A stretch of 22,527 nt of DNA from JAEHDI01 sp035455185 (GCA_035455185.1 DATIFQ010000198.1:1-22527), one strand, 5' to 3'; positions 6,378 to 14,264 are shown, counted from the stretch's first letter. The notes: generated by a model from the sequence alone, not told the origin. Made by a program: numbers and translations.

Positions 6378-7376
6378 TCACAACTTCACGCGCCGTTCGT
6401 ACTTCTCCACCAGCTTGCGGAGATCGTAGGTGAAGTCCACCCAGGCCTCCTCCCACTTCGCTGCCCCAGCCTTGTCGTATTTGTAAAAGCCCTTACAGTT
6501 GGAGATGCCCTGGGAGCCACGGCCGACGACGTCTTTCATCAACTGCGGCACTTCGCTGGCGTTGCACAACTCGGGCATCAGGCCTTCCATGACTGTCCCA
6601 TAAGCGGGTATTCCGGTCAGGTCCATCCACCGGAACGGGCCGGCGATAGTGGCCCACCAGCCGATGTCGTTACGAAACGAGCGATCGACATCCTCGAGGC
6701 TGGCGATTCCATGCTCGACCAGGTGGAACGCTTCGCGCAGCATGGCGTACATCATGCGGTTTGAGAGGAAGCCCCGAATGTCGGTGTTCAGCACCGTCGG
6801 ATCCTTGCCGCAAGCGATTCCGATCTTACGCGCGAGGCGAACAGCCCGCGGCGCCGTGGCTTGCCCCGGGATGATTTCCAGGTACCGCATGACCTGCACC
6901 GGTTCGCCCCAGTGCATTCCGATGAACCGCTCCGGCCGGCGGCGTCCCTCCTGAAGCAGCGTGATGGGAATGCTGGAAGTGTTCGACGAGATGACAGTGC
7001 TGGCCTTCACAGCAGCCTCGAGTTCGTCGTAGATCCGGCGCTTCAGTTCCACATCTTCTTTGACCGTTTCGACGACAAAGCCGCAGGGAGCGAGTTGTCC
7101 GACGGATTCCGCGAGTTCATACCTATCGCGCCAACCCCGCACTTGCGCCGGTGTCCGCAGGCCGCGCTTCACCATCTCACGAAGGGCCGCGGAAACATGG
7201 TCGATGCTTGCCTTGGCCCGGCTCGCCGTCCGGTTGTAGGCGATCACGCGGAAGCCATAAGCCAGCAGACACGAAGCAATACCCTGGCCCATGAGGCCCA
7301 AGCCGATCAGCCCGACGGATCCGGCATCGACTGTTTTACGAGGTTTTCCAAGCGTTGCGTCCTTTGCTAATCCCAC
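6378..7376 (-). CDS. 3-hydroxyacyl-CoA-dehydrogenase-like oxidoreductase, paralog 1
   Basis: The 332-residue protein has the Rossmann motif GLGLMG (25-30), NTSS at 132-135, and the catalytic His-Glu pair H155 and E167, twelve residues apart as in 3-hydroxyacyl-CoA dehydrogenases. The normal HFFNP is replaced by HWGEP. The C-terminal dimer domain has RGFLSNRMMYAMLREAFHLV and ends with the KGFYKY segment. N48-R49-T50 at the end of the second strand, instead of an Asp, hints at NADP. The start is a GTG at 7376 preceded by GGGGAG; it overlaps the GH20 stop by 10 bases, so the two are co-translated. Because it is tied to a hexosaminidase rather than to fatty-acid genes, a sugar-derived 3-hydroxy substrate is my inference. 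Confidence 0.88.
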   Translation of the reverse strand: MGLAKDATLGKPRKTVDAGSVGLIGLGLMGQGIASCLLAYGFRVIAYNRTASRAKASIDHVSAALREMVKRGLRTPAQVRGWRDRYELAESVGQLAPCGFVVETVKEDVELKRRIYDELEAAVKASTVISSNTSSIPITLLQEGRRRPERFIGMHWGEPVQVMRYLEIIPGQATAPRAVRLARKIGIACGKDPTVLNTDIRGFLSNRMMYAMLREAFHLVEHGIASLEDVDRSFRNDIGWWATIAGPFRWMDLTGIPAYGTVMEGLMPELCNASEVPQLMKDVVGRGSQGISNCKGFYKYDKAGAAKWEEAWVDFTYDLRKLVEKYERRVKL

Positions 7377-9514
7377 GGGTGTTCTCCCCTCACGTTGTCC
7401 ACGATGATCTGATACAGACTTTGCTGATATGCGAAAAGCGGTAACTTCTCCTCAACTTCAAAGATGTAGCTCAGATCCATCGTCTTGTTGCCGTAATAGA
7501 AGTCGCGATCGATTTGATGCACGAATTTGTCCCTGCCTCCAGGGACATGACGAAAGTCCTTCGGGTAGGTCGATTTCTCCCAGACCTGCACTGTCTCGTC
7601 GAACAGCGCCGACTTCTCATGGCGCAGGTCGTCGATGATTCGACCGATCCGGTGATAGCGATTGATGGCGGCCTGGTCGTCACCCTTCTGGTGATCGTGC
7701 ATGGCCGCCTGAAGATTCTCGTCGATCTCGCCGATGCTCAGCACCAGTTTCGTGAAATGAAGCATGGTGCGGGCACACAACAAAAGCACTTCGAGGTTAT
7801 ATCTGTTTTCCGGATCTCGCGCCAGGTTCGCCTTGATGATTTCGGTCGCGCGTTCATATCGGGGTAGCCGCTGCTGCGCCTGCACTAGTAGAGAGGCATG
7901 CTTTTGCCCCCATGAGGTGTCGACCCGAAAGGCAGCATCCGGAAGCGGCGGAAGAGCCAATGCCCCGAATTCCCTTGTCCAGCCACTTTCTCTGCGGATG
8001 AATCCTTTCTCCGAGAGAATGTCATACGCTTCGGCCAGCTCCGTCTGCCTGGGGCCGTAGAACAGAGGAAAGAACTTGGCTTCGAACTCTTGCGTCGTGG
8101 GCTTCTTCCCGGACCAGGAGTACTCGGCGGAACAGACGAATCCGATCCAGTACGTCTCGGGGTGGATTCCCTCGTCTTCCCATGCGGTGTTCAGGACTCC
8201 CTTGACTCCGAGCGCGACCGCGTCCGGAATGAAGTTGGCGTTGTTGTAGACACGAAGACGCTGATCGGGAAAGATGGGGGTCATGGTTTGCGCCGCGGTC
8301 GCGACCCAAACCGGATACTTGAGATTCAGGATCAGTTTGTCGCGGTCGACGAACTTACCGGCGTCGTAGTCCCAGCGCATGTAGATGAGGTTGTCGGGGA
8401 GGCGTGCCATGTCGGCGGCATTGAAATGCCGCAGGAACATGTCATCCCACACGATGGCGGTCTTGCCCCGCTTCTTCAGGAGATCGCAGACGAAGGTGAG
8501 CCAGAGCTTGTAGCTTTCGACAGGCGCCTTGTCGCCCCACTTCGCACGGCATTCCGGGCCCATACCCAACTCACGCGCCTCGTCCCCGCCGATATGCACG
8601 TGCTTAGCCGGCTCGACGACATCGAGCAGTTCGTCGAGCATCTCCCGGATCAGGCCGAAGGTCCCTTCTTTCAGCGGGCAAAGCTGCCAGTTGCTCTTAG
8701 GTACTTCGCGCAGGTGTTGGAACTCAGGGTGCTTCGCGATGAAGCTGACGTGGCCCAGGGTCTGGACCAGAGGCACGATCTCGATGTGATATTTCGTCGC
8801 AGTCTGCACAAGCTGCCTCACCTGCTCGTGAGTCAACGCTCCCGGAGCCGACAGAACAGGGTGTCGTGTGTACTGAAACTTATCTTCAAACTCGAAGACG
8901 GCGGTGTTGATTTTGTATCGCGCCAACTGCCGGAACAGGTGTTCGTAATACCAGGGCCGGTCCAGGTGGTACCAGAGGTCGACGTGGATGGCGCGGAACT
9001 CCATGTCGGGCCAGTCGAGGATGCGAAGCCCGCGTATGTTGCCCTTCCCCTGCTGAAGCAGTTGCAGGAGCGTCTGGACACCATAGAACAACCCTTGCGG
9101 GAATGCCGCCTCGATGGAGACACCTTTCTGTGTCACAGCGAGAATGTACGCTTCCTTTCGCGCGCTCCCGGGCGGCACGCCTTCGAGGCGGCTCTCCGGA
9201 ACGATGCTCAGAATGATCCCGTTCGAGTCCGGCCTGGAACCGGCCGTTCGGAGCCAGAGTCCCCTTGTCTGCTCTACGCCCTCGATCAGGCTGGCCACCG
9301 CTGAGGAGTCCTGTCCGCCGGGAGTTTGATAGACGGCCGTGTTGGCGTCCGGCTGGAAGCTGTCTTCCGTGACTTTGACGATTTGGGGCTCGGGAATGAT
9401 CACAATCCCGTAGCGACCGTGTACACCCGGCTGCTTGGGGATTTCTTCGGCAGCCGGATTCGCGAGGAACAGCGACGAAATCAGAACCGACAGAACGAGA
9501 ATGCGACAGGTCAT
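7367..9514 (-). CDS. Exported beta-N-acetylhexosaminidase, GH20
   Basis: The 715-residue protein begins MTCRILVLSVLISSLFLANP, a signal peptide, and is preceded by GGAGG at a good distance, which fixes the start at 9514 rather than 9595. Residues about 40-165 form the GH20 N-terminal domain (ending QGLFYGVQTLLQLL). The TIM barrel follows, with HIGGDE containing the catalytic pair D311-E312, and WDDMF and WEDEG further on. Residues beyond about 510 form a helical C-terminal extension. GH20 enzymes release terminal GlcNAc or GalNAc by substrate-assisted catalysis through the 2-acetamido group. The export signal suggests a periplasmic or extracellular site. It leads a minus-strand operon with the dehydrogenase-like gene and faces the D-aminoacylase homolog across a shared regulatory region. 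Confidence 0.94.
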   Translation of the reverse strand: MTCRILVLSVLISSLFLANPAAEEIPKQPGVHGRYGIVIIPEPQIVKVTEDSFQPDANTAVYQTPGGQDSSAVASLIEGVEQTRGLWLRTAGSRPDSNGIILSIVPESRLEGVPPGSARKEAYILAVTQKGVSIEAAFPQGLFYGVQTLLQLLQQGKGNIRGLRILDWPDMEFRAIHVDLWYHLDRPWYYEHLFRQLARYKINTAVFEFEDKFQYTRHPVLSAPGALTHEQVRQLVQTATKYHIEIVPLVQTLGHVSFIAKHPEFQHLREVPKSNWQLCPLKEGTFGLIREMLDELLDVVEPAKHVHIGGDEARELGMGPECRAKWGDKAPVESYKLWLTFVCDLLKKRGKTAIVWDDMFLRHFNAADMARLPDNLIYMRWDYDAGKFVDRDKLILNLKYPVWVATAAQTMTPIFPDQRLRVYNNANFIPDAVALGVKGVLNTAWEDEGIHPETYWIGFVCSAEYSWSGKKPTTQEFEAKFFPLFYGPRQTELAEAYDILSEKGFIRRESGWTREFGALALPPLPDAAFRVDTSWGQKHASLLVQAQQRLPRYERATEIIKANLARDPENRYNLEVLLLCARTMLHFTKLVLSIGEIDENLQAAMHDHQKGDDQAAINRYHRIGRIIDDLRHEKSALFDETVQVWEKSTYPKDFRHVPGGRDKFVHQIDRDFYYGNKTMDLSYIFEVEEKLPLFAYQQSLYQIIVDNVRGEHPWD

Positions 9515-9539
9515 CGGGATACCTCCGCGGACACACCAG

Positions 9540-9553
9540 CCCGCCTGAGCGGG
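9540..9553 (-). promoter_or_regulatory. Stem-loop in the GH20 leader
   Basis: CCCGC-CTGA-GCGGG is a perfect 5-bp stem with a 4-base loop. It lies between the predicted transcription start near 9560 and the GGAGG ribosome site of the GH20 gene, where it could modulate translation or mRNA stability. No T-run follows it, so it is not a terminator. Confidence 0.3.
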
Positions 9554-9566
9554 TATAAGCTTCTTG

Positions 9567-9595
9567 ATTTTCTGGACCATCGAAACTTCTGTCAA
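9567..9595 (-). promoter_or_regulatory. Promoter of the GH20 operon (TTGACA, 17 bp, GAAAAT)
   Basis: On the minus strand a perfect TTGACA (9595-9590) is followed after exactly 17 bases by GAAAAT (9572-9567), matching the -10 consensus at four of six positions. The start would fall near 9560, leaving a leader of about 45 bases with a stem-loop and a GGAGG site. One TCTGGAC element overlaps the -10. Confidence 0.6.
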
Positions 9596-9666
9596 CGGCA
9601 GAATCGCTTTTGTACCGGAGACCGTTCAGACATCTGGACGCGACGCATCGATCCAGCGCTCTGGAC
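9571..9666 (+). promoter_or_regulatory. Three TCTGGAC elements in the divergent regulatory region
   Basis: TCTGGAC occurs at 9571-9577, 9633-9639 and 9660-9666. The last is part of a small palindrome, TCCAG-CGCT-CTGGA (9652-9665). The first overlaps the -10 of the GH20 promoter and the last lies in the promoter zone of the amidohydrolase gene. Related TCTGGTAG sites flank the IclR gene, so these may be its operators; that link is an inference. Confidence 0.4.
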
Positions 9667-9680
9667 GGTCCGCGGTGCAG

Positions 9681-9686
9681 TATACT
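9681..9686 (+). promoter_or_regulatory. Predicted -10 box (TATACT) of the amidohydrolase gene
   Basis: TATACT ends 9 bases before the ATG at 9696, which predicts a transcript with almost no leader. No convincing -35 is present; an activator or extended contacts may be needed. The box also argues against any start upstream of 9696. Confidence 0.45.
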
Positions 9687-9695
9687 CTGCTTCAA

Positions 9696-11210
9696 ATGGA
9701 AAACATTGTTCTGGGAAACGGCACACTGATTGACGGGACGGGCAGCCGGCCGACCACGGGAGACGTGCTGATCCGCGGTGACCGGATCGCCGAAGTGGGC
9801 CGATTCGAAAAACCGGCAGAAGCCCGGCTGATCGATTGCTCCGGGCTGACGGTGGCGCCCGGCTTCATTGACGCGCACAGCCACTCCGATCTTCAGGTTC
9901 TCGAGAATCGGGAGGAGAAGGTCCGGCAGGGGGTGACCACGGAGGTGGTCGGAAATTGCGGTTTCTCCCCGTATCCCGCGCCGGATGACCGCAGCCTGCT
10001 ACAGGGTTTCGCCAATGGGATCTTCTGCGGTGACGATCGATGGGGCTGGAGATCGGCCCGCGATTACCTGAAGGATGTGGAGCGAAGCCCGATCGTCAAC
10101 GTCGCTTCACTCGTCGGTCACGGCAGCCTGCGAATCTCGGTCGCCGGGCACCGGCTGGGTCCTCTCCCGGAGCGCGACGTGGAGGCAATGGAAGAGAAAC
10201 TATCGGATTCTCTGTCCGAGGGAGCCAGCGGATTGTCCACCGGCCTGATGTATGCGCCGGGATCGAGCGCGCCTTTCGAAGAATTGGAGCGCCTGTGCCG
10301 GGTTGTGGCCAAGCACGACAAGATCTATACCACGCACATGCGGAGCTACTTCTCCGGACTGGTGGACGCGCTGGACGAGCAACTCGATCTGGCCAGGCGC
10401 ACGGGGTGCCGCCTCCAGATCTCTCACCTGCAAGCTGTCGGCGCGAGCAACTGGCCGTTGCAGGCCCGGGCCATCGACAAAATCGAGCAAGCACGCCGGG
10501 ACGGGATCGACATCGCCTTCGACTGCTACCCCTACGTTGCCGGAAGCACGGTGCTGACGCAGGCGCTGCCGCAGTGGGTGTTGGAAGGCGGAGTTGTGGG
10601 AATGCTCGCCCGCCTGACGGACCCCTCGCAACGTGCGCACATCGCAGCGGAGACGAAGTCGGCGCTGGAATGGCGCTGGGTGGACATCTACATCTCGGCC
10701 GTCGGGTCGGCGGCCAATCAGGAGGCGGTTGGGCAGAATCTGACGGCGCTCGCGGAGACGCGCGGGTGTGAGCCGGTGGATGTTATGCTCGACTTGCTGA
10801 TCGAAGAGCGTGGAGCGGTGAACATGCTCTGCTTCAATCAGAGCGAGGAGAACCTGAAGCAGACCCTCACGCATCCGCTGTCGATGATCATCAGCGACGG
10901 GTTCTACGTGAAAGGACGCCCGCACCCTCGCCTTCACGGGACATTTCCCCTGTGGCTCGGTGACATCTGCCGCGAAAGGCGCTGGCTCGAACTCCCAGAG
11001 GCCGTGCACAAGATCACCGACCAGCCGGCCCGAAGATTCGGCATAAAGAACCGCGGACGGTTGTTGCCCGGATACTTCGCGGACGTCACGGTGTTCGATC
11101 CCAAGAACGTTGGGAGCCCTGCAACATACGACTCGCCCGAGCAGGCTCCCATCGGCATCCACCACGTTTTACGGAACGGTAAGTCGCAATTCGGCGGCGG
11201 GGCAGTGTGA
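9696..11210 (+). CDS. D-aminoacylase/N-acyl-D-amino-acid deacylase family amidohydrolase
   Basis: The 504-residue protein starts MENIVLGNGTLIDGTG, the usual opening of this family; the frame is open further upstream, to an ATG at 9564, but that would include promoter sequence. The metal ligands of D-aminoacylase are all present: H61 and H63 in DAHSHSD, C88 in GNCGF, H214 in TTHMRS, H244 in ISHLQ, and an Asp in IISDGF. GLSTGLMYAPG is diagnostic. There is no signal peptide, so it acts in the cytoplasm. Members remove acetyl or other acyl groups from N-acyl-D-amino acids. N-acetyl-D-glucosaminate is chemically such a compound, so with a GH20 gene divergent and a D-serine dehydratase-like gene convergent, deacetylation of an oxidised HexNAc is a plausible role. 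Classic D-amino-acid salvage is the alternative. Confidence 0.9.
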   Translation: MENIVLGNGTLIDGTGSRPTTGDVLIRGDRIAEVGRFEKPAEARLIDCSGLTVAPGFIDAHSHSDLQVLENREEKVRQGVTTEVVGNCGFSPYPAPDDRSLLQGFANGIFCGDDRWGWRSARDYLKDVERSPIVNVASLVGHGSLRISVAGHRLGPLPERDVEAMEEKLSDSLSEGASGLSTGLMYAPGSSAPFEELERLCRVVAKHDKIYTTHMRSYFSGLVDALDEQLDLARRTGCRLQISHLQAVGASNWPLQARAIDKIEQARRDGIDIAFDCYPYVAGSTVLTQALPQWVLEGGVVGMLARLTDPSQRAHIAAETKSALEWRWVDIYISAVGSAANQEAVGQNLTALAETRGCEPVDVMLDLLIEERGAVNMLCFNQSEENLKQTLTHPLSMIISDGFYVKGRPHPRLHGTFPLWLGDICRERRWLELPEAVHKITDQPARRFGIKNRGRLLPGYFADVTVFDPKNVGSPATYDSPEQAPIGIHHVLRNGKSQFGGGAV

Positions 11211-11212
11211 GA

Positions 11213-11235
11213 AGCGCCTCAGCGCTCTAGCGCAC
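11213..11235 (+). terminator. Weak hairpin between convergent genes
   Basis: AGCGC-CTCA-GCGCT (11213-11226) sits just after the amidohydrolase stop and overlaps a second small stem (CGCT-CT-AGCG). A short run, ACTTTT, follows. The hairpin also lies at the end of the convergent PLP-enzyme gene. It is a weak candidate terminator only. Confidence 0.3.
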
Positions 11236-12315
11236 TTTTCCCCTTCCGGCCACTTCCCACTCGGCCACTACATCTTCATGCTGGACGCCGTAGACGCGAT
11301 CATGCATATTGACGCACGTGCAGACGTGATTCGGAACTACGCGCACACGGTCGCCGATCTTCAGGCGGGCGCCCCCCAGTCTCAGGTGTCCGTGTTCCTC
11401 CGACAGATCCTCCACGAGGATTTCCGGATGCCCGATCACGTGGCCGAACCCTTGCCGGTCACCGCTTAGAAGAGAGTCGCCGGAAAAAGTCTTGCCGCCC
11501 GCGTCGATGATCGCTTTTCCAGAGACACTGGTGCTCACAACCGTGGCGAGGACAGTGACCGCGCAGTCGTCCCATGAGGCAGCCTCGGCGCAGACCGTGT
11601 TCTTGTCATTGAAGATGTATGTGCCCGGCCGGATTTCGTTGATTCCCACGAAACGGTGCGACAAAAAAGCAGCCGGCGTGTTGCCTCCGCTGACGATCGG
11701 GCAGTCGATTCCCTCTGACTTCAGCAGCTCCATCAGACGCGAGAGTGTCTCGTTCTCCCGTTTCAGCAGCACCTCTCGTTCCGATGCAGAGCCCATGATA
11801 TGGCCCGGGTAGACGAGCACCCCACGCCATTCGAGCCTCGGAAGCTCCCGGATTTTCCGGACGGCAGGCAACGAAGACTCGTCGATGGGCAGCCCACACC
11901 TGCCAAAACCGGCGTCGAACTCCACGAGCAGGCCGACGGTAACACAGTCCTGCCGCGCCTGTTCCGATATCCCGTTCGCGATCTCCACGGAATCGCACGC
12001 GACAGTTATGTCCGCGCGTCGAGCGAGGGCCGCCAGGCGCCGCCATTTCGCGCCGCCGAACAGCGGGTACACGATCAGAATGCCGGGAAGCCCGGCGTCG
12101 GCCATCACTTCCGCTTCGCCGAGCTTGGCCACAGTGATGCCGGCCGCCCCGTGATCGATCTGGCGCCGCGCCAGTTCGGGTATCTTGTGGGTCTTCGTGT
12201 GCGGTCTCAATCGAAGGCTGTACTGCGCGCAGTAGTCTCCCAAACGCCGGAGATTTCTCTCCATGACATCGACGTCAACGAGCACCGCCGGTGTATCCAG
12301 ATCGGTAATACGCAT
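11227..12315 (-). CDS. Fold-type III PLP enzyme, D-serine dehydratase/D-threonine aldolase-like
   Basis: The 362-residue protein starts MRITDLDTPAVLVDVDVMERN. The alanine-racemase-like PLP barrel has RPHTKTHK at 37-44; K41 should form the Schiff base. Near the C-terminus PNHVCTC supplies H330 and C332, matching the zinc site of eukaryote-type D-serine dehydratase and D-threonine aldolase. Such enzymes eliminate ammonia from, or cleave, beta-hydroxy D-amino acids. D-glucosaminate is a beta-hydroxy D-amino acid, so deamination to a 2-keto-3-deoxy acid is an attractive reading next to the D-aminoacylase homolog. The ATG at 12429 would run into the IclR gene and is not used. It is divergent from iclR-type DNA with 83 bases between the starts. 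Its specificity cannot be decided from sequence alone. Confidence 0.88.
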   Translation of the reverse strand: MRITDLDTPAVLVDVDVMERNLRRLGDYCAQYSLRLRPHTKTHKIPELARRQIDHGAAGITVAKLGEAEVMADAGLPGILIVYPLFGGAKWRRLAALARRADITVACDSVEIANGISEQARQDCVTVGLLVEFDAGFGRCGLPIDESSLPAVRKIRELPRLEWRGVLVYPGHIMGSASEREVLLKRENETLSRLMELLKSEGIDCPIVSGGNTPAAFLSHRFVGINEIRPGTYIFNDKNTVCAEAASWDDCAVTVLATVVSTSVSGKAIIDAGGKTFSGDSLLSGDRQGFGHVIGHPEILVEDLSEEHGHLRLGGARLKIGDRVRVVPNHVCTCVNMHDRVYGVQHEDVVAEWEVAGRGKVR

Positions 12316-12398
12316 TTGGAACTCTGGTAGCGATGATACAACTTCCTCGATTTCTGGTAGAATTTTCAACAGTTCCGAGCCACCTGGCCGGGGGCGAC
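12316..12398. promoter_or_regulatory. Divergent promoters with paired TCTGGTAG sites
   Basis: For the IclR gene, GATACA (12335-12340) and TAGAAT (12358-12363) are separated by 17 bases. For the PLP-enzyme gene, TATCAT on the minus strand (12338-12333) has a weak TCTACC 17 bases upstream, so the two promoters overlap face to face. TCTGGTAG occurs at 12323-12330 and 12353-12360, exactly 30 bases apart; the second overlaps the IclR -10. This layout fits one regulator controlling both genes and itself. Confidence 0.45.
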
Positions 12399-13241
12399 AT
12401 GGCGGCGAGCAAAACTCCAACAGTGTCATCCGTGGAGAGGACCCTTCATATCCTGGAGTTGCTGGCGACGTCTCGAGCCGGATTGACTTTGCCGGAGATC
12501 AGCCGGCGGCTCGGGCTGCCGAAGAGTTCCGCCCATTGCCTGCTTCTCACGCTTGAGCGCAGCGGCTATCTCACAAGCAATACGACGACGCGCCGCTTCA
12601 TGTTCGGATTGAAGCTTTTCAGCTTGGCCAACATGGCGCACAGCGGCGTGCGGTTGCGTGAGCAGGCCCGGCCCTTCCTGCGTTCGCTGGTGAACGAGAC
12701 CGGCCTGACGGTCCACATGGGCATTCGGGAGCGTGACGAGGTTGTGCTGGTCGAGAAGATCGGGCCCGCAGCCGCGCCGAAGCTGGCGACGTGGCTGGGC
12801 AAACGGATGGACCTGCATTGCACAGGGGTGGGCAAGGCCGTGCTCGCTCACCTGCCGGCTGAGGAATTGGAGTCCTTCATCAGGGCGCGCGGGTTGCCGA
12901 GACACAACGAAAATACGATCGCTTCGATTCGCCGTCTGCGCGAGAAACTGGCTGAAGTCCGCAGCACCGGCTATGCGCTGGACGACGAAGAGGACGAGAT
13001 CGGCACGCGATGCATCGGCGCTCCAATCTTTGACCCGGCGGGCACAGCGATCGCCGCGGTCAGCCTGGCTGGAACTACGGATCAGATTACTTCGGATAAC
13101 CTCGGACACTTCGCCGGGTTGGTGAAGCAAACCGCAGGAGCCATTTCCCACACGTTGCGTCCGGAGGAGAGCCCGGCTTCAGAAGAGCCGTCCGAGCCGC
13201 CGGCTCAAGAACGCGAGAACTCGATTGCTCAGGGGATCTGA
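12399..13241 (+). CDS. IclR-family transcriptional regulator
   Basis: The 280-residue protein has the N-terminal winged helix (SSVERTLHILELL, LTLPEISRRLGLPKSSAHCLL, LERSGYL; about 8-65). The IclR effector domain follows (HMGIRERDEVVLVEKI, LHCTGVGKAVLAHLP, RSTGYALDDEE, GTRCIGAPIFD; about 80-255). The end is a low-complexity tail rich in Glu, Pro and Ser. I chose the ATG at 12399, preceded by GGGGG, because the ATG at 12333 lies upstream of the predicted -10. IclR proteins bind small metabolites, and the family includes KdgR, the regulator of 2-keto-3-deoxygluconate catabolism. Its place divergent from a PLP enzyme that could make such a compound suggests it senses a pathway intermediate; the effector is not proven. 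Confidence 0.93.
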   Translation: MAASKTPTVSSVERTLHILELLATSRAGLTLPEISRRLGLPKSSAHCLLLTLERSGYLTSNTTTRRFMFGLKLFSLANMAHSGVRLREQARPFLRSLVNETGLTVHMGIRERDEVVLVEKIGPAAAPKLATWLGKRMDLHCTGVGKAVLAHLPAEELESFIRARGLPRHNENTIASIRRLREKLAEVRSTGYALDDEEDEIGTRCIGAPIFDPAGTAIAAVSLAGTTDQITSDNLGHFAGLVKQTAGAISHTLRPEESPASEEPSEPPAQERENSIAQGI

Positions 13242-13268
13242 GAACGGCCCCCCAAAGAGCCAGAACCT

Positions 13269-14264
13269 CTAGCGGGCACGATCTCCGATATCCTCGGGAT
13301 ACTTGAGTGCCAGTGCGCGGATATCGTAGCTGAACTTCAGGAACAGTCTTTCCCAGCGTTTCGCCTGTGCGGGCGTGTATCGGTAGAAGCCTTTTGCGTT
13401 TGCGACTCCGAGTGCGCCGGAGTCTACAACCTTCTTCATCAGCCTGGGGACTTTCGTTGAGCAGTCAAGCTCCGGCCAAAGGTCTCGCATCACCGTACGG
13501 TAGGCGGGGATTCCGGTGAGATCCATGAACCGAAACGGTCCCGCGAATGTAATCCAGTAGCCGAGGTCGTTCCGCAACGACCGGTCTACGTCCTCGATTG
13601 TGGCGTAGCCTGACTCGACCAGGTGGAACGCTTCCCGGATCATGGCGTAGAAACAGCGGTTCGTAATGAAGCCGCGGACGTCACGGCGCAGCAGTGACGG
13701 TTCTTTGCCCCACCGGTGCGCCAGGGCCATCGCGTGTGCCGCGCTCGCGGGACGGGTCTGTTTGCCGCAGATGATCTCCATGAACCGCGTAACGTGGGCA
13801 GGCTCCGCCCAGTGAAATCCCAAGATGCGTTCCGGGTGCAGAGCCCCTTCCTGAAGCTGCGTGACGGGAATCGCCGATGTATTGGTGCCCAACAACGCTC
13901 TTCGTGAGACGACCTGCTCGACGTTTCGGATGATCTCCTTCTTGGCCTTGACACTCTCAATGATTGACTCAATTACGACGCCGGCCTTCCGGAGGGCCGA
14001 GAAATCGGTGGAAATCGTCAGGCGTTCGGCGACGGCTGAAGGGTCTTCCTTGAGTATCCCTTCCTCCTGCAACTCCTTGAGCAAAGCAAGTACCTGGCGC
14101 CTTGTGGTCTTGAGCTTGGATTGTGTGCCGGTAATGCCCACAACCGGATGTCCCGAGGCCAGAAGGCACGTGACGATGCTCCTCCCCATCAGCCCCAAGC
14201 CCACGACGCCTGCCGTGATTTCGGAGGGGTCGATATTTCCGCGCGATTTGTTCCGTTTGCCCAT
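13269..14264 (-). CDS. 3-hydroxyacyl-CoA-dehydrogenase-like oxidoreductase, paralog 2
   Basis: The 331-residue protein is clearly homologous to the gene at 6378-7376. It has GLGLMG at 22-27, NTSAIPVTQLQEG from 128, and the His-Glu pair H151 and E163 with HWAEP in place of HFFNP. The C-terminal domain has RGFITNRCFYAMIREAFHLV, then LRNDLGYWITFAGPFRFMDLTGIPAY, then the KGFYRY segment. The second-strand end reads GITGTQ, unlike the NRT of paralog 1, so the two may differ in cofactor. The ATG at 14264 is the natural start. It converges on the IclR gene with 27 bases between the stops and is divergent from the second GH20 gene. A role on a sugar-derived substrate rather than acyl-CoA is inferred. 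Confidence 0.87.
   Translation of the reverse strand: MGKRNKSRGNIDPSEITAGVVGLGLMGRSIVTCLLASGHPVVGITGTQSKLKTTRRQVLALLKELQEEGILKEDPSAVAERLTISTDFSALRKAGVVIESIIESVKAKKEIIRNVEQVVSRRALLGTNTSAIPVTQLQEGALHPERILGFHWAEPAHVTRFMEIICGKQTRPASAAHAMALAHRWGKEPSLLRRDVRGFITNRCFYAMIREAFHLVESGYATIEDVDRSLRNDLGYWITFAGPFRFMDLTGIPAYRTVMRDLWPELDCSTKVPRLMKKVVDSGALGVANAKGFYRYTPAQAKRWERLFLKFSYDIRALALKYPEDIGDRAR

Noticed and set aside
6378..7376. Fatty-acid beta-oxidation role for the dehydrogenase
   Set aside because: The fold and catalytic dyad fit, but no other beta-oxidation gene is present and the gene overlaps a hexosaminidase gene; not used as the call.
8090..9304. Plus-strand open frame of 404 codons over the GH20 gene
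   Set aside because: Fully antisense to a GH20 gene with intact catalytic motifs; its composition is typical of a shadow frame.
10200..11165. Minus-strand open frame of 321 codons
   Set aside because: Antisense to the D-aminoacylase homolog, which carries a complete set of metal ligands.
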